In this document: piece by piece, positions 24,200 to 32,602 of the stretch | Position numbering within the stretch: position 1 is the stretch's first letter | How the letters are laid out: every line of letters starts with the position of its first letter | NCBI RefSeq assembly: GCF_014897585.1 | Contig: NZ_JABUXW010000030.1 | Span: 1-42,416, forward strand | Direction: 5' to 3' | DNA from: Brachybacterium tyrofermentans | GTDB taxonomy: Bacteria; Actinomycetota; Actinomycetes; Actinomycetales; Dermabacteraceae | Length of the DNA: 42,416 nt | Made by a program: the position numbers and the translations under genes | The notes under the pieces: model-generated | The model's input: only the letters and a program-made list of their open reading frames with translations | Told to the model about the DNA's origin: nothing | Database searches by the model: none

Positions 24200-25616
24200 G
24201 TCGGGGCCTCTCGGAGAGGATCGGGAGCTCGGCGCGTGCGCGCCAGCTGCCGTCGGACGGTCCGGCCTCCAGCGTGCCACCCCACAGCTCGAGACGCTCC
24301 CGCAGTCCGGCGAGGCCGCGCCCGCGGCGTCGGGACGCCGAAGCCTCCGGAACCTTCGAGACACCCGACGCCTTCGAGCTCTCCGAGCCCTCCGAGCCCT
24401 CCGAGCCCTCCGAGCCCTCCGAGCCCTCCGAGCCCTCCGAGCCCTCCGAGCCCTCCGAGCCCTCCGAGCCCTCCGAGCGAGCATCATCTCTCCGCAGGGC
24501 CGTCGTCGACAGCGGATTGCTCGTCTCGACGGACACGACGCGTTCTCCCGTCGCCGCCGCGCCCTCGGCGACGCGCAGCTGCACCGGACCGGCGCCGCCG
24601 TGGCGGTGCGCGTTGGTGAGGAGCTCGGTGACGATCCGGGCGAGGTGCTCGTGCTGGAGACGGGACAGGCCTCGGGGGACCGCCACGCTCGCGCGCAGAT
24701 CCAGGCCTGCCCGCCGGTGGTCCTCGAGGACCCGGTCCAGGCGAGGCGCGGCTCCCCCGTCGGCCACCTCCCCGTAGGCCGCCTCCCCGTCGGCCGCCTC
24801 CCCGTCGGCCGCCTCGTCGCGCAGGCCCGCGAGCACCTCATCGAGATCGAGCAGCGCTTCGCGCGCGGTGGCCTCGATCTGCGCGAGGGACTGCGCGGCC
24901 GCGTCCTGGTCACGGGCGATGACGTGCCCACCGGCGGCCGCCTGGATGCTGACGATGGTGAGGGCGTGGCCGATGCCGTCGTGCAGCTCGCGGGCGATGC
25001 GGGTGCGTTCGGACTCCCGATCGATCCGGGCCAGGGCCAGCTCGAGACGGTCCCTGGAGGTGGGTCCCAGCAGCCGGGGCGCGAGCCGGGCGGCGAGCCG
25101 TCCGAGCGGGAGGAAGGCTGCCAGGGAGAGGACGGCCGAGAGCAGTGCGGCGGCGGCGATGCCGAACCGTCCGGCCGCCGTGCTCGCCGTCGGCACCAGG
25201 GTGCTCTCCCCACCGCGGAGCGCTTCGACGAGGGTGAGCACCGAGGCGGGAAGCAGCATCGTCAGGAAGGCCGCGACCAGAAGCCCCAGCAGCAGGTGCA
25301 GCTGCACCCACACCACGTCCTGCGCACGGTGCACGAGGCCCGGCCGCGAGGGCACCACCAGCTCGGAGTCGACGCCGAGCATCGAGCGGGCAGCGGTGAC
25401 CTCGAGCTCCCTCACCCCGGGGACCAGACCGAGCAGGCCGCCCAGCAGGATCGCCAGCAGCACACCCGGCAGGAGGAGCGGGACGGGCAGCAGCTGCTGA
25501 CGGGGCACGGGGACCACGAGCGCGAGGACGAGCACGACGGTCGTCCCGATCGCCGCGCCCGTCATCAGCCACGCGAAGCGGCTGCCCTGCTGTCGGACCT
25601 GCCGTCGATTGCTCAC
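24189..25616 (-). CDS. Sensor histidine kinase (HisKA_3 type) with repeat insertions
   Basis: The protein has 475 aa. Four predicted membrane segments lie at about 14-37, 42-66, 102-127 and 152-172. The dimerisation domain has RTRIARELHDGIGHALT with phospho-acceptor His212. The ATPase domain has the N-box ARIVTELLTNAHRHGG (328-342) and the G-box GRGLAGLRERLELWGG. Two insertions disturb the standard layout: an Ala/Asp/Gly repeat near 267-288 between the dimerisation and ATPase domains, and ten Ser-Glu-Gly units (381-410) between the N and G boxes, where the ATP lid lies. The start is GTG at 25614-25616, overlapping the upstream gene's stop (GTGA). Its ligand is unknown. Confidence 0.93.
24382..24471. 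repeat. 9-bp minisatellite (TCCGAGCCC), ten copies, inside the kinase gene
   Basis: Ten uninterrupted copies of TCCGAGCCC, with a further partial unit TCCGAGC at 24472-24478. On the minus strand the array encodes (Ser-Glu-Gly)10 at kinase residues 381-410. The unit is a multiple of three, so gain or loss of copies keeps the frame. Confidence 0.97.
24761..24815. repeat. 15-bp tandem repeat in the kinase gene
   Basis: Units starting CGGCCACCTCCCCGT (24761-24775), AGGCCGCCTCCCCGT (24776-24790) and CGGCCGCCTCCCCGT (24791-24805), then a partial unit. They encode imperfect five-residue repeats rich in Ala, Asp, Gly and Glu on the minus strand, between the dimerisation and ATPase domains of the kinase. 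Length change keeps the frame. Confidence 0.88.
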
Positions 25617-26938
25617 GCCCCCATCCTGGCCGAGGCGGGGCCTCCGGCGCGAGGGTCGATGGTCGACCGGCGGTGGCCGACGTACCCCCACACGGCGAGC
25701 GCGAGCGCAGGGCCCCACAGCCAGCAGGGGAAGACCAGGGCGAACTCGAGCGCCGTCGCCAGGCCGAGTGCGGACGCGCTGAGCATGACTGGTACCGCCG
25801 CGAAGCACAGCAGGGCGGCGACCGTGAACCCGGGGATGGCGGCGAAGGCGACGGGGACAGGGCGCCCGCCGACGGCGGGGAACCAGCGCGGGAACACCTC
25901 GCCCCAGGGGCGGATCAGGCCGATGGTGAGGAGCACGCCGAGCCAGGCGCCCGTCGAGAGCGCGAGCCCCCAGACGCGCACGGAGGGATCGCCGGCGGCC
26001 ATCTCCCCGCCGAGCAGCGGCCACGGGGTGAGCCAGGTCAGGCGGAGCAGCGCGTACGGAAGCGGGCCGCAGGCCGCGATCAGCGTGAGGATCCTGCGTC
26101 GGCGCACTGTCCACGCCCCCAGCGCGCGCAGGGTCCCGGTGTCGCGCAGTGCGAGCAGGGAGATCGCGGCCCAGAGGGCGCCGGCGACGACGAAGTGCGC
26201 CGTGGCGACGATCAGGGGGCCGGTGGCGAGCAGGCTGGGCAGGATCATCGAGGCGAGGTGGGCGATCGTCCCCGCGCCGGCGACGGCGCCCAGGATCAGC
26301 AGGGCGAGCAGGGGGACGCCGACGACCCACCGGGCCCGGCCTCCGTGGAGGACCAGCAGCACGCCGACCGCGCTCAGCAGGATCGGCATCGACAGGGCGA
26401 TGAGGTATCCGGTCTGGGCGAGCGTCATGAAGCTCGCGAAGCCCAGTCCGAACAGGGCGACCTGCAGGCCGCCCACCACCGCCAGGGCGGGACCGGGCCG
26501 ACGGGACAGGCCGACGACCCCCACCACCGCCCCGAGCAGCGCCACGACGATCTGCAGGGTGTACAGCGGGCCTGCGCCGATCAGTTCGAGCAGGGGCGGC
26601 GGCGTGGCCGAGGCGGTGAACAGCGCGGCGTCAGGGGCCATCAGCCAGCGGATCCCGAGGGCTGCGCTGATCAGGCTGGTGAGCGTGCCCAGCAGCAGGA
26701 GGATCCGGAGGGAGCGGGGCGCTGCTCGCTCGGCGTCGTCGGGGCGTGTCCCCGCCGTGCCGTCGGCGCGCAGGCCCGCAGTGTCGAGGGGGCGCCGCCC
26801 CGCAGCGTCGTGGGGGTGCTGCCCCGCAGCGTCGTGGAGGCGCGGGCCCGCAGTGTCGTGGAGGCGAGGGCCCGTAGTGATTCCGGGGCGTGATCTCGGT
26901 GTCGTGGGGCGTGGGCGTGGATTCGGTGTTGTGGTCAT
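25613..26938 (-). CDS. Multi-pass membrane protein of a two-component operon
   Basis: The protein has 441 aa. A hydrophilic N-terminal 75 residues includes six degenerate 8-residue repeats. About ten to eleven hydrophobic helices follow from residue 76 to near 420, ending in a short basic tail. No recognised family motif. The stop overlaps the kinase start by GTGA, so membrane protein, kinase and response regulator form one operon, and this protein may deliver or modify the signal sensed by the kinase; that is inference. The ATG lies at 26936-26938. Confidence 0.72.
   Translation of the reverse strand: MTTTPNPRPRPTTPRSRPGITTGPRLHDTAGPRLHDAAGQHPHDAAGRRPLDTAGLRADGTAGTRPDDAERAAPRSLRILLLLGTLTSLISAALGIRWLMAPDAALFTASATPPPLLELIGAGPLYTLQIVVALLGAVVGVVGLSRRPGPALAVVGGLQVALFGLGFASFMTLAQTGYLIALSMPILLSAVGVLLVLHGGRARWVVGVPLLALLILGAVAGAGTIAHLASMILPSLLATGPLIVATAHFVVAGALWAAISLLALRDTGTLRALGAWTVRRRRILTLIAACGPLPYALLRLTWLTPWPLLGGEMAAGDPSVRVWGLALSTGAWLGVLLTIGLIRPWGEVFPRWFPAVGGRPVPVAFAAIPGFTVAALLCFAAVPVMLSASALGLATALEFALVFPCWLWGPALALAVWGYVGHRRSTIDPRAGGPASARMGA
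26729..26872. repeat. 24-bp degenerate tandem repeat at the start of the membrane protein gene
   Basis: Six imperfect 24-bp units encode residues 23-70 of the membrane protein: GPRLHDTA, GPRLHDAA, GQHPHDAA, GRRPLDTA, GLRADGTA and GTRPDDAE. Conservation is highest near the protein start and declines inward, as expected for an array growing at one end. The unit preserves the frame. Confidence 0.88.
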
Positions 26939-27013
26939 GTCCCGAGACTTCGCTCATCGGCGCCGCCCCACCTCCCCCGCGCGGGTGAACACTCTCCCCC
27001 TGGAGCGCTCCGG

Positions 27014-27070
27014 CGAGTGCGACCTTCGGGATCTCAAGGTTCCAGGACGCCAGCGTCAAGGTCGCACTCG
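27014..27070. repeat. Perfect 13-bp inverted repeat around a 31-base spacer
   Basis: CGAGTGCGACCTT at 27014-27026 is matched by AAGGTCGCACTCG at 27058-27070. The spacer holds CTCAAGG, which gives a second short pairing with the CCTT of the left arm. Alternative pairings could make a conditional hairpin in RNA; a mobile remnant or operator pair is also possible. Located 75 bp before the membrane protein gene start. Confidence 0.7.
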
Positions 27071-27148
27071 ACGAGTGGATGGCTCGGACGACTCGGACGA
27101 TTCGACCTGGGCCGGGGCTCCCCCGGGTCCGCCCTGATCTCGCAGGCT

Positions 27149-27256
27149 CCCCCTGCCCCCTGCCCCCTGCCGTCTGCCTCTTCCGCCCCTGCCCGTCTGC
27201 CCCTTCTGCCCCTTCTGCCCCTGACCCTTCTGACCCTTCTAACCCTTCTGACCTGC
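27149..27256. repeat. Pyrimidine-rich tract of nested short tandem repeats
   Basis: Three CCCCCTG units (27149-27169) are followed by related TGCCCCTTC and TGACCCTTC 9-bp units down to about 27251. The plus strand is nearly all C and T with periodic G. Pyrimidine-purine asymmetry of this length can form triplex DNA. It ends 190 bp before the next gene start. No function known. Confidence 0.8.
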
Positions 27257-27448
27257 AGGGGAGCCGGCGTCTCGGTCCGATCCCGTCCCCTGTTGCGCGT
27301 GACACCCCGCGTGGTGCGTCACGCACGTCTTGCGGCGGGCGCCCGGTCTCTCACAGCGTGGGTCACGAGGGAGCTCGACCTGCGACCCAGGCGCTCCCGC
27401 CACGACGTCCCCGTCGCGACCACCAGGTACTCATCGGAGGGATCCCGG

Positions 27449-28096
27449 ATGACGAGCCCCATGACCACCCCCATCAGCCGGCGCGCCGCACTCCGCGGTC
27501 TGGGCTTCGTCGGCCTCGCCGCGACCACCGGCCTGTTCGCGACCGCCCAGGCCAAGGTGGCGAGCGATCTCGTCGTCGTCGATCAGGGCGGCACCGGCCC
27601 CTGGGACGGCGAGAACTGCGGCCCGACGTCGGCCGTGATCGCCCTGGTCGCCGCCGGCAAGGCACCGGAGCACTACGTCTCCGGGCCGGAGGGCGCGACC
27701 GTGGGCGGCAACGCCACCGCGGTCGAGGACATGCGCGTCGCCTGCGGCCTGTCTCCCCAGGGCGACGCGTCCGCCAAGAGCGTGGACTACTGGGGCGCCT
27801 ACCTCAAGGACCTCGAGGCGGGGATCCGGGAGTACGACGGCACCGCCACGCACTCCATGTTCGAGGAGGGCGTGGATGCCGCCGCGAGCGGATCGGTGGT
27901 GATCCTGCACGTCCATCACGGGACGCTGATCGGCGAGGAGGCCGACTACGGCCACTTCGTCGTCGCCCAGGGCACGGACTCCGACGGCAACATCCTGGTC
28001 TCCGATCCGGGACGGGCGCAGACGATCGGCATCACCGGGTACTCGCGTCAGCACCTGCTGGATTCCCAACGGGACGACGCCACCATCGTCAGCTGA
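27449..28096 (+). CDS. Tat-exported C39-like cysteine peptidase domain protein
   Basis: The protein has 215 aa. The N-terminal ISRRAALRGLGFVGLAATTG is a twin-arginine signal with a hydrophobic segment and an AQA-like cleavage region near 35, so export in the folded state is expected. The mature part has GENCGPTSAVIAL (Cys57 candidate nucleophile), YGHFVVAQG (His169) and ILVSDPGRA (Asp186), the order Cys-His-Asp of papain-like C39 peptidases. Whether it cuts peptides, peptidoglycan cross-links or nothing is open. The ATG at 27449 has GGAGGG 7 bp before it. It is convergent with the AbgT gene. Confidence 0.8.
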   Translation: MTSPMTTPISRRAALRGLGFVGLAATTGLFATAQAKVASDLVVVDQGGTGPWDGENCGPTSAVIALVAAGKAPEHYVSGPEGATVGGNATAVEDMRVACGLSPQGDASAKSVDYWGAYLKDLEAGIREYDGTATHSMFEEGVDAAASGSVVILHVHHGTLIGEEADYGHFVVAQGTDSDGNILVSDPGRAQTIGITGYSRQHLLDSQRDDATIVS

Positions 28097-28148
28097 CCGG
28101 CCCGTTCGGTCCGCTCAGCCCGGCCCGCTCGGCCCCGCCTGCCGGGCG

Positions 28149-29738
28149 TCACTTCTCCAGGAAGATCCCGTTGCCCGGGCCCAGCGGCAGGTCGAACGCG
28201 AAGAACACCGCGAGGATGACGGTCCACACGATCCAGAACGGGATGACGAACGGGAGCATGCGCGCCATCAGGGTGCCCAGGCCCGCGCCCGGCTCGTACT
28301 TCCGGATCATGCCCAGCAGCACGATCATGTACGGGTTCATCGGGGTGATGACCTGGGTGGCGGAGTCGCCCACGCGGAACGCCGCCTGGGTGAAGGCGGG
28401 CTCGTAGCCGATCAGCGCGAACATCGGCACGAACACGGCGCCCATGATCGCCCACATGGCGGAGCCGGAGATGATGAACAGGTTCAGGCAGCTGGCCAGG
28501 AGGATGAACCCGAGCACGGCGGGGAACCCTGTCAGCCCCACGCCCTCGAGCCCGGCGGCGCCGGTCACGGCGATCCAGGTGCCGATGCCGGACCAGTTGA
28601 ACAGGGCGATGAAGTTGCCCAGCACGAAGGCGAGCACCACGAACGGCAGCATCTCCTTGAGCGACTCGGTCATCATGTCCACGGCGTCCCGGGTGGAGCG
28701 CACCGTCTTCGTGGCGATCCCGTAGGCGAGGCCGAGCACCACGAAGTAGGCGACCACGATGAACACGATCGAGCTCAGCAGCGGGGACTTCGGCAGGAAG
28801 CCGCCGTCCTCGTTGCGCCACGGCGAGTCCGGGACCAGGAACGCCACGAGGAAGATCGCGGTGAGCACCACGGCGCTGATCACCGCGGCCAGCAGGCCCT
28901 TGTTCTCCTCGGGGGTGAGGGCGGCGCGCATCTGCTCGGCGCTCTCGGCGCTGTCGGCAGCGCCCTCGACGGCGACCTCGTCACGGTTGATGCCCTGACG
29001 TGTCAGGCGCGGCTCGAGGACCTTGTCGATGATGAACCCGGCGACGAAGCCCAGGATGATCGACGAGGTGATGTTGAAGAACCAGTTCGAGACCGGGTTG
29101 ACCGCGGTGGTCTCGAAGCCGGGCAGGGCGCCCATCACCGACGTGGTGATGCCGGCGAACAGGGCATCCAGCGAGGTCGGGAAGATGTTCGTGGAGTAGC
29201 CGGCGCCTGCCGCGGCGAAGCCGCCCAGCAGACCGGCCACGGGGTGGCGGCCGGCGGCCTTGAACACGAGGGCCGCGAGCGGCGGGACCACCACGAAGGC
29301 GGTGTCGGCCATGATCGAGGAGATCACGCCGACGAATCCGACCACGTAGGGCAGCAGCCAGGCCGGCGAGGTGCCGAACAGCTTGCGGATCCCGGCGGCG
29401 AGCAGCCCGGAATGCTGGGCGATGCCGATCGCCAGCAGGATCGGCAGCACGGTCACCAGCGGGGGGAATCCGATGAAGTTCTCGCCGAGGGTGGTGGTCA
29501 GCCAGGTCAGCCCTTCCCCCGTGAACAGGCCCTTGATGACCGTGGGCTCCTCGGAGCCGGGCACGGAGACCACCACGCCGCTCCCGGCCATCGCGGTGGA
29601 CACGATGCCGGTGACCGCGAAGAGCACCAGGAAGAGCATGAAGGGTTCGGGCAGCTTGTTGCCGGCCCTCTCCACGCCGTTGAGGATCTTGTCGGTGATG
29701 CCGGTCGTCGCCGGCGGTGTCGATGTCGTCTTGCTCAT
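28149..29738 (-). CDS. AbgT-family transporter
   Basis: The protein has 529 aa with a dozen or so helices and two hairpin-like re-entrant regions. Family motifs include GIAQHSGLLAAGIRKLFG, SIMADTAFVVVPPLAALVF and the C-terminal VGDSATQVITPMNPYMIV. AbgT imports p-aminobenzoyl-glutamate; homologues such as MtrF and YdaH export sulfonamide-like drugs, so direction is not fixed by sequence. The neighbouring M20 amidohydrolase, the type that hydrolyses aminobenzoyl-glutamate in E. coli (AbgA/AbgB), favours import and use of amidated substrates. The start at 29736-29738 has GGAG 6-9 bp before it. Confidence 0.93.
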   Translation of the reverse strand: MSKTTSTPPATTGITDKILNGVERAGNKLPEPFMLFLVLFAVTGIVSTAMAGSGVVVSVPGSEEPTVIKGLFTGEGLTWLTTTLGENFIGFPPLVTVLPILLAIGIAQHSGLLAAGIRKLFGTSPAWLLPYVVGFVGVISSIMADTAFVVVPPLAALVFKAAGRHPVAGLLGGFAAAGAGYSTNIFPTSLDALFAGITTSVMGALPGFETTAVNPVSNWFFNITSSIILGFVAGFIIDKVLEPRLTRQGINRDEVAVEGAADSAESAEQMRAALTPEENKGLLAAVISAVVLTAIFLVAFLVPDSPWRNEDGGFLPKSPLLSSIVFIVVAYFVVLGLAYGIATKTVRSTRDAVDMMTESLKEMLPFVVLAFVLGNFIALFNWSGIGTWIAVTGAAGLEGVGLTGFPAVLGFILLASCLNLFIISGSAMWAIMGAVFVPMFALIGYEPAFTQAAFRVGDSATQVITPMNPYMIVLLGMIRKYEPGAGLGTLMARMLPFVIPFWIVWTVILAVFFAFDLPLGPGNGIFLEK

Positions 29739-29884
29739 GGGGACTCCAGACGAGTCGGGCGGAGGGGCGGGGAGGGATGCCGGCACAGGGGCCGACGGGG
29801 AGAGGCGTCAGGGTCTGCGGGGTCTCGGCGGCCGGCCATTCTGAGCGGCCAGTCGACCCTGCATAGTCAGTCGAACCTGAGCAC

Positions 29885-31309
29885 TCAGTCGAAGAAGCCG
29901 GGCACGTCGATCGCGCCGCCGGCCTCCTCGAACTCGGCGGCCATGGCGGTGGCCAGCTGCGGATCGTGCAGGGCGTCGAGCACCGTGGCCGCCAGGCCGT
30001 AGGCCCCGTCGGCCGCTGCGGACCGGGCGTCCTCGGAGACCGCCCAGGTCGCGAACTCGCGGGTGTGCAGGGCGACCTCGGGCGGGGCGATCCGGATCAC
30101 CGGGTGGATCCCGGGCACGCGGTAGCTGACGTTGCCGAAGTCGGTGGAGGCCGCGAGGATCGGCGAGACCACGCCGAAGGGCAGCGGGTCGCGGCCCCGG
30201 CGGCGCTGCGCCTGGACCCAGCGCCCGGTGAGCGCCTCGTTCGTGCGCACCGGGAGGGAGGGCGGATGCTCGTCCCAGCGCACGGTCACGCCCACGCCGG
30301 CCATGAGGGCGGCGCCGCGGGCCACGTCGTCGACCCGCGTCGAGAGATCCTTGAGGGTCTCGGGGCGCTGCGAGCGCACATACAGATCGAGCTTGGCGTA
30401 GTCCGGCACGACGCTCGCGCGCTCGCCGCCCTCGCGGATCACCGCGTGGATGCGGTCCGACGGCGGGGTCTGCTGCCGCATCAGCCCGATCCCCTGGTAC
30501 ATGAGGTTCGCGGCGTCCAGGGCGTTGCGGCCCATGAACGGTTGCGCGGAGGCGTGGGCGGTGTGCCCGTGGAACTCGACGGTGAGGGTCCGACGCCCCA
30601 GCCAGGTCTGATCGGCCAGGTCATAGCCGTAGGGGTGGGCCATCACGGCCGCGTCCAGGCCCTCGAAGGCGCCTTCTCGCGCCATGTACTCCTTGCCGGT
30701 GTGGCCCTCCTCGGCGGGGGTCCCGAGGAACACGACCCGTCCGGGAACGGCCGACGGGTCGGCCTTCGCCAGCGCCGAGAGGGCCAGGAACGCGCCCAGC
30801 CCCATGACCGCGATGACGTTGTGGCCGCAGCCATGGCCCACGCCGGGCAGCGCGTCGTACTCGGAGAGGATCGCGAGCGTCGGCCCGTCGGCCCCGCCGT
30901 TCCCGCCCCCGGCGCCGGTTCCCGAGATCTCCGCACGGATCGCGGTGTCCAGGCCGTGCACGCCCAGCTGCGCCTCGATGCCGTGCTCGGCGAGGACGTC
31001 GACGATGGCGCGCGCCGAGCGGTGCTCCTGAAAGGCGACCTCGGGGTGCTCGGCGAGGTCGAGCATGAGGTCGATCATCCCGGGACCGTCGGCCGCGACG
31101 CGCTCCTCGAGCCGGTCGTGCAAGGCGATGCTCGCCCCGTCGAACGACGAGCCCGGATGGGACGCGGTGCGCATCGCCGATTCCCGCTCGTCATCGAGCT
31201 GGCGGAGGTAGGCGGTGGACACCTCGGTGTGCTGGGTCTCCGGGTGCGCCGGACGCGAGGGCACCGGGCGAGGGGACGTCTGCGGGGAAGGCGTCGGCTG
31301 AGAAGGCAT
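29885..31309 (-). CDS. M20-family amidohydrolase (AbgB-like)
   Basis: The protein has 474 aa. After a Pro-rich N-terminus (1-28), the metallopeptidase domain shows LAILSEYDALPGVGHGCGHN (near 160-180, metal-binding His and Asp), GTPAEEGHTGKEYM (catalytic Glu pair) and a dimerisation lid (about 260-380). Such enzymes cleave amide bonds of N-acyl or aminobenzoyl-amino acids in the cytoplasm. Its gene lies just upstream of the AbgT gene on the same strand (146 bp gap), recalling the abg system. I chose the ATG at 31307-31309; another at 31325-31327 adds six residues and neither has a clear ribosome site. Confidence 0.9.
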   Translation of the reverse strand: MPSQPTPSPQTSPRPVPSRPAHPETQHTEVSTAYLRQLDDERESAMRTASHPGSSFDGASIALHDRLEERVAADGPGMIDLMLDLAEHPEVAFQEHRSARAIVDVLAEHGIEAQLGVHGLDTAIRAEISGTGAGGGNGGADGPTLAILSEYDALPGVGHGCGHNVIAVMGLGAFLALSALAKADPSAVPGRVVFLGTPAEEGHTGKEYMAREGAFEGLDAAVMAHPYGYDLADQTWLGRRTLTVEFHGHTAHASAQPFMGRNALDAANLMYQGIGLMRQQTPPSDRIHAVIREGGERASVVPDYAKLDLYVRSQRPETLKDLSTRVDDVARGAALMAGVGVTVRWDEHPPSLPVRTNEALTGRWVQAQRRRGRDPLPFGVVSPILAASTDFGNVSYRVPGIHPVIRIAPPEVALHTREFATWAVSEDARSAAADGAYGLAATVLDALHDPQLATAMAAEFEEAGGAIDVPGFFD

Positions 31310-31523
31310 GGGGACGACAATAGGCATGAACGGCTCGGTCGAGAAGAAATATCCACCGTGTTGCAGGGTCGTGACGTCCGCGGTTCCTCGGGCTGTGACA
31401 TGCGCGGCCAGTGCGGACTCCCGCTGTGGCGGCCGCACGGTCCCGGCAACCGCACAGTCCCCGCGACCGCGTAGTGTCGGCCCTCGCATCAGCGAATCCC
31501 CTCGTCGGAAGAAGTCCTTCCCC

Positions 31524-32456
31524 ATGTCCCAGCTCAGCGATCTGGTCGACCCCACCGCGATCCTCCTCGACGCCCCGGCGCAGGACTGGCGCGCCGCGAT
31601 CCGGCTCTCCGGGGACCTGCTGGTCTCCGCCGAGGCCACCACCGGCTCCTATACCGAGGCGATGATCCGCACGGTCGAGGAGCACGGTCCTTACATCGTC
31701 ATCGCGCCCGGCTTCGCCCTCGCGCACGCCCGCCCCGACGACTCCGTGCTGCGCACGGCGCTGTCGTTCGTGCGCCTGGCCGAGCCGATCCCTTTCGGCA
31801 ACGCGGCCAACGACCCCGTCACCCTCGTCATGGCGCTCGCCGCCGCGGACAGCTCCGCCCACCAGGCGGCCCTCGCCGCCCTGGCCGGGGTGCTGGCTGA
31901 TCCGGCGGGACGTCGCGCACTGGATAGCGCGTCGACCCCGTCTGAGGTGCTCGCCGCCCTCGGTGCCGACGGCCCAGCCGACGCGACCGGCTCAACCGGC
32001 TCAACCGGCTCAACCGGCTCAACCGGCTCAACCGGCTCAACCGGCTCAACCGGCTCAACCGGCTCAACCGGCTCAACCGACGCGAGCATGGCGGCCACCG
32101 CGGGGGCCGACGGGTCCGCGGCGTCGGCCGACTCCGACCCCGCCGTCGTCGACCCCGACGCGGTCCCCTCGAAGAACCTGATCCTCACCGTCTGCGGGAA
32201 CGGTCTGGGCACCAGCCTGTTCCTGAAGAACACCGCCGAGCAGGTCCTGGACCGCTGGGGCTGGTCCTCCTACCTCGACATCCAGGCCACCGACACGATC
32301 TCCGCCAAGGGCCGGGCCAAGGAGGCGGACGTCATCCTCACCTCGGGCGCCATCGCCGACACCCTGGGCGACGTCGGCGTCCGCGTCGAGATCATCGAGA
32401 ACTTCACCTCCCAGGCGGAGATCGACGCCGTGCTGCGGCGCGTCTACGCGGTCTGA
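31524..32456 (+). CDS. PTS ascorbate-type IIA-IIB fusion protein
   Basis: The protein has 310 aa. The IIA domain (1-148) carries the phospho-His in GFALAHARPD (His68). The IIB domain (about 217-310) carries the phospho-Cys in LILTVCGNGLGTSLFL (Cys224), the arrangement of UlaB/SgaB. Between them a linker has ten Thr-Gly-Ser units (155-184). Phosphate passes from HPr to His68, then Cys224, then to the sugar entering through the IIC encoded next (147 bp downstream). In E. coli IIA and IIB are separate proteins, so the fusion is noteworthy. GGAAGAAG lies 9-17 bp before the ATG. No catabolic or regulatory gene of the ula type is in the window. Confidence 0.92.
   Translation: MSQLSDLVDPTAILLDAPAQDWRAAIRLSGDLLVSAEATTGSYTEAMIRTVEEHGPYIVIAPGFALAHARPDDSVLRTALSFVRLAEPIPFGNAANDPVTLVMALAAADSSAHQAALAALAGVLADPAGRRALDSASTPSEVLAALGADGPADATGSTGSTGSTGSTGSTGSTGSTGSTGSTGSTDASMAATAGADGSAASADSDPAVVDPDAVPSKNLILTVCGNGLGTSLFLKNTAEQVLDRWGWSSYLDIQATDTISAKGRAKEADVILTSGAIADTLGDVGVRVEIIENFTSQAEIDAVLRRVYAV
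31986..32075. repeat. 9-bp minisatellite (ACCGGCTCA), ten copies, in the PTS linker
   Basis: Ten uninterrupted ACCGGCTCA units, followed by the diverged ACCGACGCG. They encode (Thr-Gly-Ser)10 between the IIA and IIB domains. Copy number change keeps the frame and would only alter linker length. Confidence 0.97.
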
Positions 32457-32602
32457 TCTCGGACGTCCGCATCCGGACCGACTGCATCCAGGCCGCCGGA
32501 CCACTCGCCGTCCGCATCATGACCGCCTGACCCCGGGGCCATCTGAGCCCCAGCGGGCCGCCCCCGCTCCTCCTTGTCCCTCCCACCCCACGGAGCAAGA
32601 CC

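Larger units (their letters stand above)
26939..27448. other. 510-bp region with an inverted repeat and a pyrimidine-rich tract
   Basis: This divergent gap lies between the membrane protein gene and the Tat-exported protein gene. It holds a perfect 13-bp inverted repeat (27014-27070), a pyrimidine-rich repetitive tract (27149-27256), a 13-bp palindrome GTGCGTCACGCAC (27314-27326) and the inverted pair GCGTGAC/GTCACGC (27297-27324). An open frame through part of it is low in protein character and lacks a ribosome site, so I call no gene. Confidence 0.6.

Noticed and set aside
24382..24471. CRISPR-like array
   Set aside because: Units are 9 bp with no spacers; it is an in-frame coding minisatellite.
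27017..27448. N-terminal extension of the C39-like protein
   Set aside because: It would place the Tat signal internally and includes translated pyrimidine repeats; GGAGGG precedes the ATG at 27449.
28118..28147. GCCCGGC/GCCGGGC inverted pair between the convergent C39-like and AbgT genes
   Set aside because: Seven-base arms in GC-rich DNA can arise by chance; too weak to call as a terminator.
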